Below are positions 5,044-8,043 of a DNA stretch of 8,043 nt, in pieces. The stretch's first letter is position 1. Each line of letters starts with the position of its first letter. The translations under genes were made by a program, and so were the position numbers. The stretch is from contig JAUQXU010000475.1 in assembly GCA_030837935.1 (NCBI GenBank), positions 1 through 8,043 on the forward strand, in the 5' to 3' direction. The notes below the pieces were generated by a model. It worked only from the letters and a program-made list of their open reading frames with translations, did no database searches and was not told where the DNA came from. The stretch is from Candidatus Brocadia sp. (lineage in GTDB: Bacteria; Planctomycetota; Brocadiia; Brocadiales; Brocadiaceae).

Positions 5044-7203
5044 ATGAAAATTAATTTAAATACAAAGATTATTTCGTTATTTGTTATGGGTGGTTTGATA
5101 CCACTGGTTGCCATCGGAGTATTGAGCTATTATAGTTCCAGTAAAGCACTGCAAGAACAGGCATTTAATCAGTTAGTTTCTTTGAGAAATGTCAAACAAG
5201 CCTATATTGACGATTGGTTTACTAAAAGAAAAACCGATGCCGTTACTCTTGCAAAAAATGAGATGGTCATTAATGCCGTGAAAGAATTTAAGAAGGCATT
5301 TAACGAGGTGGGAGCAGAAAAGATACGAGACCTATATATTACAAAAAATCCATTTCCAGCCGGCAAAAAATTAGAATATTCCGATGCGCAGGACGGCAGC
5401 AATTATAGCAAATTACATACACGCTTTCATCCTATCTTCAAACAATACCTCGAAGAAAATGGATATTACGATATTTTCCTTGTAGATACGGAGACAGGGA
5501 ATATCCTTTATACCGTTTTTAAGGAACAGGATTTTGGCACAAGTTTAATCTCCGGAACATACAATACAACAAATATTGCAAGGTTATGTAAAGATGTTAA
5601 CTCTGGGAATACTGTTAACGAGCAGAGTTATGCAAAATTGGTTGATTTTGAATCTTATGCCCCATCGAATGGTGACCCCGCTTCCTTTATAGCCTCACCA
5701 ATCTATGACGGCAATCAGAAAGTAGGCATACTCATATTCCAGATGCCTATTAATAAAATTGATGCCGTTATGCAGGAACGATCAGGATTAGGAGAGACAG
5801 GTGAGACCTACCTTGTTGGATCAGATAAACTGATGCGTTCTAATTCTCGTTTCTCAGAAAAACCTACTGTCTTTGTTACGAAGGTAGATACGGAAGCCGT
5901 AAAAGAGTCGTTAGGAGGCAAAACCGATTGTAAGATCATCAAGGATTACCGTGGTATTCCAGTTTTAAGTGCGTACGCACCATTCAACGTGCTTGGCCTA
6001 AATTGGTCCATTATAGCGGAGATTGATGAGGCCGAAGCATTCAAGGCAATCAATAACTTAAGGAAGTGGATGATTATCATTGGGCTTGCTTCAGCAGGCT
6101 TCGTAGCGGGTTTAGGCATACTCGTTATCAAGATTACCAGCAAGATATCAGGGCTTTTCAGGGCGCTCCTGGATGACATGACCGAAAGTTCCACGCAAGT
6201 AGCAGCTGCTTCAGAACAAATTTCAGCATCGAGCCAGAGCCTTGCTCAAGGGGCATCTGAGCAAGCTGCCTCAATTGAAGAGACTTCATCATCTATGGAA
6301 GAGATGTCTTCTATGACCAAGCAGAATGCAGATAATGCCCATAAGGCATCCGAATTAGCAACATCTTGCTACCAGTCTGCACAGACAGGTAACGAGTCTA
6401 TCACAAAGGTGAACAATTCGATGCAGGAAATCAATGAAAGTAGCAATAACATAGTAAGCATTATTAAAGTTATTGACGGTATCGCCTTTCAAACTAACCT
6501 CCTGGCTCTCAACGCTGCCGTGGAAGCAGCAAGGGCAGGAGAACACGGAAAAGGCTTTGCCGTGGTTGCTGAAGAGGTACGTAATCTTGCACAGAGGTGC
6601 GCCAGCGCAGCGAAGGACATTACCCGACTGATTGAAGATAGCGCAAAAAAGGTTACTTCTGGTACAGATCTCATTAAACAATCAAGTGAAATCATAAAAG
6701 AGATCGTAACAAAAGCGCAAAAAGTTACTGATCTTGTGAATGAGATTTCGAATGCGTCCAGGGAACAGTCGGAAGGAATAGATCAAGTCAGTAAGGCGAT
6801 TACCCAGATGGATCAGGTCACACAACAAAATGCTGCCAATGCCGAAGAAACAGCATCGTCCAGTGAGGAACTCTCTGCACAGGCAGAAAGCCTGAAGGCG
6901 CTCGTTGACAGGATCGCACGCGAGGTGGGCACAGGTGAAGAAAAGACCGGAGTTTCTAAGAAGGATGATACACAATTAACGAAAAAGGGGGTGTTTATTC
7001 CTCCTGGCAGAAGAACACTACCACCCCGGAAGAAGGCAGTCCACGGTATTGTGAGAGAAAACAAATATGAAAACAGCAAAGAGACCAGTCACAATATACT
7101 GGACAAAACTTTACAAGAAGAAAACGGGAAGAAGCATGCCGTGTCGGCCATTAAGTCTAACCGTATAATCCCCATGTCGGATGATGAATTTAAAGATTTT
7201 TAA
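5044..7203 (+). CDS. Methyl-accepting chemotaxis protein with periplasmic Cache sensor
   Basis: This 719-residue inner-membrane receptor controls CheA through CheW. TM1 lies at about 9-30. A periplasmic region at about 31-342 has Cache-type signatures (YYDIFLVDTETG at 141-152, GETGETYLVGSDKLMRS at 250-266). TM2 lies at about 343-363. The cytoplasmic coiled-coil domain begins only about 12 residues later, so no HAMP domain is evident. The hairpin tip is at about 477-513 (IAFQTNLLALNAAVEAARAG, then GKGFAVVAEEVR). Candidate methylation segments are ASIEETSSSMEE (409-420) on the N-helix and ANAEETASSSEE (598-609) on the C-helix. Residues 630-719 form a charged, probably disordered tail ending in DDEFKDF. 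The start is supported by AAGGAG at 5027-5032, 11 bases before the ATG. The ligand cannot be told from the sequence. Confidence 0.94.
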   Translation: MKINLNTKIISLFVMGGLIPLVAIGVLSYYSSSKALQEQAFNQLVSLRNVKQAYIDDWFTKRKTDAVTLAKNEMVINAVKEFKKAFNEVGAEKIRDLYITKNPFPAGKKLEYSDAQDGSNYSKLHTRFHPIFKQYLEENGYYDIFLVDTETGNILYTVFKEQDFGTSLISGTYNTTNIARLCKDVNSGNTVNEQSYAKLVDFESYAPSNGDPASFIASPIYDGNQKVGILIFQMPINKIDAVMQERSGLGETGETYLVGSDKLMRSNSRFSEKPTVFVTKVDTEAVKESLGGKTDCKIIKDYRGIPVLSAYAPFNVLGLNWSIIAEIDEAEAFKAINNLRKWMIIIGLASAGFVAGLGILVIKITSKISGLFRALLDDMTESSTQVAAASEQISASSQSLAQGASEQAASIEETSSSMEEMSSMTKQNADNAHKASELATSCYQSAQTGNESITKVNNSMQEINESSNNIVSIIKVIDGIAFQTNLLALNAAVEAARAGEHGKGFAVVAEEVRNLAQRCASAAKDITRLIEDSAKKVTSGTDLIKQSSEIIKEIVTKAQKVTDLVNEISNASREQSEGIDQVSKAITQMDQVTQQNAANAEETASSSEELSAQAESLKALVDRIAREVGTGEEKTGVSKKDDTQLTKKGVFIPPGRRTLPPRKKAVHGIVRENKYENSKETSHNILDKTLQEENGKKHAVSAIKSNRIIPMSDDEFKDF

Positions 7204-7318
7204 GTGTTCATGTTCAGGAATTTCAAACACCCCCCATAATCCCCCAGTAAACGGGGGGACACAGGGGGGTAACCAAATACAAGTTACCGAAGGCTTAATT
7301 AAATGAAAGGAGAAACAC
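7204..7318. other. Gap between the receptor gene and cheW
   Basis: This 115-base gap holds the nested C/G hairpin at 7229-7270 and the cheW ribosome binding site (AAAGGAG at 7306-7312, 6 bases before the ATG). No separate promoter is seen, so cheW is probably read from receptor transcripts. Confidence 0.6.
7229..7270. repeat. Nested palindromic repeat of C- and G-runs
   Basis: The outer arms are ACCCCCC (7229-7235) and GGGGGGT (7264-7270). Inside, CCCCC (7241-7245) pairs with GGGGG (7253-7257) around a 7-base loop AGTAAAC. The two stems are separated by ATAAT on one side and about six bases on the other, giving a two-storey hairpin. Elements of this layout recur between genes in anammox and some other genomes as REP-like repeats (recalled, not tested). 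It follows the receptor stop codon and lacks a U-run, so it may protect the upstream mRNA end or reduce readthrough into cheW. Confidence 0.75.
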
Positions 7319-7813
7319 ATGCAGGCATTAAAAGAACAATCGAGTGCATTATCGCATGAAGGAAAATACTTAACCTTTGTGCTCTGTGGTGAAGAATATG
7401 GTATAGAAATACTAAAGGTAAGGGAAATTATAGGTATTATGGATATAACACCCGTACCGCAGACACCTAATTACATGAAAGGGGTAATTAATCTGCGGGG
7501 AAAGGTGATACCCGTAGTAGATTTAAGGTTAAAATTTGGATTCCAAGAGACTGACCATACAAAAGAGACATGCATTATTGTAGTGGAAGTCAAAAATAAA
7601 CTCACAGGAATCCTTGTAGATACGGTGTCAGAAGTCCTCGATGTTCGTGGTGAGGATTTGGAACACGCACCTCACCTTGGTGACGGTATCAACACTGAAA
7701 TCTTTTTAGGTATGGCAAAGATTAAAAACAAGGTAAAAATTCTCCTCGACATCGACAAGGTTTTAGGCATTGAAGAGATCAATATGATTGAGAGTTTAAC
7801 GAGTGTAAATTAA
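7319..7813 (+). CDS. cheW: Chemotaxis adaptor protein CheW
   Basis: This 164-residue cytoplasmic adaptor is a single CheW domain spanning about residues 15-152. CheW bridges the receptor tip and the P5 domain of CheA in signalling arrays. Family hallmarks are LTFVLCGEEYGIEILKVREI (18-37), the block YMKGVINLRGKVIPVVDLR (52-70), GILVDTVSEVLDV (96-108) and the closing KILLDIDKVL. The length is near the usual 150-170 residues. The start at 7319 follows AAAGGAG with 6-base spacing. It lies directly after the receptor gene, so receptor and adaptor are probably made together. No fused receiver (as in CheV) is present. Confidence 0.95.
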   Translation: MQALKEQSSALSHEGKYLTFVLCGEEYGIEILKVREIIGIMDITPVPQTPNYMKGVINLRGKVIPVVDLRLKFGFQETDHTKETCIIVVEVKNKLTGILVDTVSEVLDVRGEDLEHAPHLGDGINTEIFLGMAKIKNKVKILLDIDKVLGIEEINMIESLTSVN

Positions 7814-7819
7814 TTATGG

Positions 7820-7835
7820 CCTTTCGTAAGAAAGG
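7820..7835 (+). terminator. Short stem-loop after cheW
   Basis: CCTTTC (7820-7825) and GAAAGG (7830-7835) form a 6-bp stem with a GTAA loop, 7 bases after the cheW stop codon. The tetraloop is of the stable GNRA kind. The bases that follow (TGGGTAAATTTCTTG) are not a run of T, so this is at best a weak intrinsic terminator or an mRNA end-stabilising structure. Confidence 0.3.
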
Positions 7836-7850
7836 TGGGTAAATTTCTTG

Positions 7851-7904
7851 TAAATGTAAAGGTTAAAAATCAAAATGCAAAATGACAAATCAAAATTCAA
7901 AGAT
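7851..7904 (+). repeat. Second copy of the four-helix-bundle cassette left end
   Basis: This copy matches 4693-4746 at 52 of 54 bases. The two differences change AA to GG at 7861-7862 and create AAAGG (7858-7862), 12 bases before the ATG at 7875. The repeat therefore spans both the leader and the first ten codons of the gene that follows, and is part of the cassette rather than a separate insertion. Confidence 0.8.
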
Positions 7905-8043
7905 GAATTCAAGAGACGAATTTATCGATATGCCCTTGAAGCAATTAAGTTTATTGATGAGTTGCCGAAAGAGAAAACAAGCGAGACCATTGGTAATCAA
8001 CTCCTTCGGAGTGCTACCAGTATTGGAGCTAATATTGTAGAAG
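7875..8043 (+). CDS. Four-helix-bundle protein (S23/23S rRNA intervening-sequence family), cut by the window end
   Basis: The first 56 residues are seen and the frame is still open at base 8043. The sequence starts MQNDKSKFKD, continues with an amphipathic helix (residues 13-29, RIYRYALEAIKFIDEL near its end), and reaches LLRSATSIGANIVE (43-56), the most recognisable block of the family. These roughly 120-residue proteins form four-helix bundles. They are found in rRNA intervening sequences and, far more often, as scattered stand-alone genes of unknown function. The start is the ATG at 7875, with AAAGG 12 bases upstream. It lies 61 bases after cheW but is unlikely to be functionally part of the chemotaxis operon, because its leader is a repeat found elsewhere in the window. 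Confidence 0.85.
   Translation, partial: MQNDKSKFKDEFKRRIYRYALEAIKFIDELPKEKTSETIGNQLLRSATSIGANIVE

Noticed and set aside
6355..6681. Minus-strand frame of 108 codons inside the receptor gene
   Set aside because: It lies antisense to the highly conserved signalling domain and is a by-product of its codon pattern, as are the other antisense frames in the window.
7229..7270. Intrinsic terminator after the receptor gene
   Set aside because: The stem is strong but no T-run follows; a REP-like repeat fits better.

Overview
The window is a chemotaxis signalling locus read entirely on the + strand. It comes from an AT-rich Gram-negative-type bacterium. The gene set (stand-alone CheY, CheX, a CheX/CheC-like protein fused to a receiver, CheA, a Cache-type receptor, CheW), a four-helix-bundle (S23/IVS-type) gene, and intergenic palindromes of the 'CCACAGATT' and 'CCCCC...GGGGG' types together suggest an anammox planctomycete (Brocadia/Kuenenia-like) or a similar environmental lineage. 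That placement is from memory of such genomes and is tentative.

Layout. Bases 1-373 hold no gene I can support. A good match to a flagellar sigma-28 (FliA) promoter lies at 374-400. It is followed by a tight group: a 76-aa excisionase-like helix-turn-helix protein (454-684), cheY (659-1036, overlapping the HTH gene by 26 bases), cheX (1106-1633) and a CheX/CheC-like-REC fusion (1657-2667). A 165-base gap with a long inverted repeat precedes cheA (2833-4632). A 411-base gap then carries a hairpin and a gene-less remnant of a four-helix-bundle cassette. Next come a 719-aa methyl-accepting chemotaxis protein (5044-7203), a 115-base gap with a nested C/G hairpin, and cheW (7319-7813). The window ends inside a four-helix-bundle gene (7875 onward), whose 5' end is nearly identical to the remnant after cheA.

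How the genes work together. The receptor senses a ligand through its periplasmic Cache region and controls CheA through the CheW adaptor. CheA autophosphorylates on H53 of its Hpt domain and passes the phosphate to CheY (D55) and probably to the receiver of the fusion protein (D259). CheX, and possibly the fusion's own N-terminal domain, would remove phosphate from the receivers. No CheR, CheB or CheD is visible, although the receptor has candidate methylation sites. The sigma-28-like promoter ties the first genes to flagellar gene control.

The least ordinary points are: the HTH gene translationally coupled to cheY; the phosphatase-like-REC fusion beside a stand-alone CheX; two MshEN-like 24-residue repeats where CheA normally has P2; and a different palindromic repeat type in each of the three large intergenic gaps. 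I see no wholly new system, but the HTH-CheY pair and the CheA repeats deserve follow-up.
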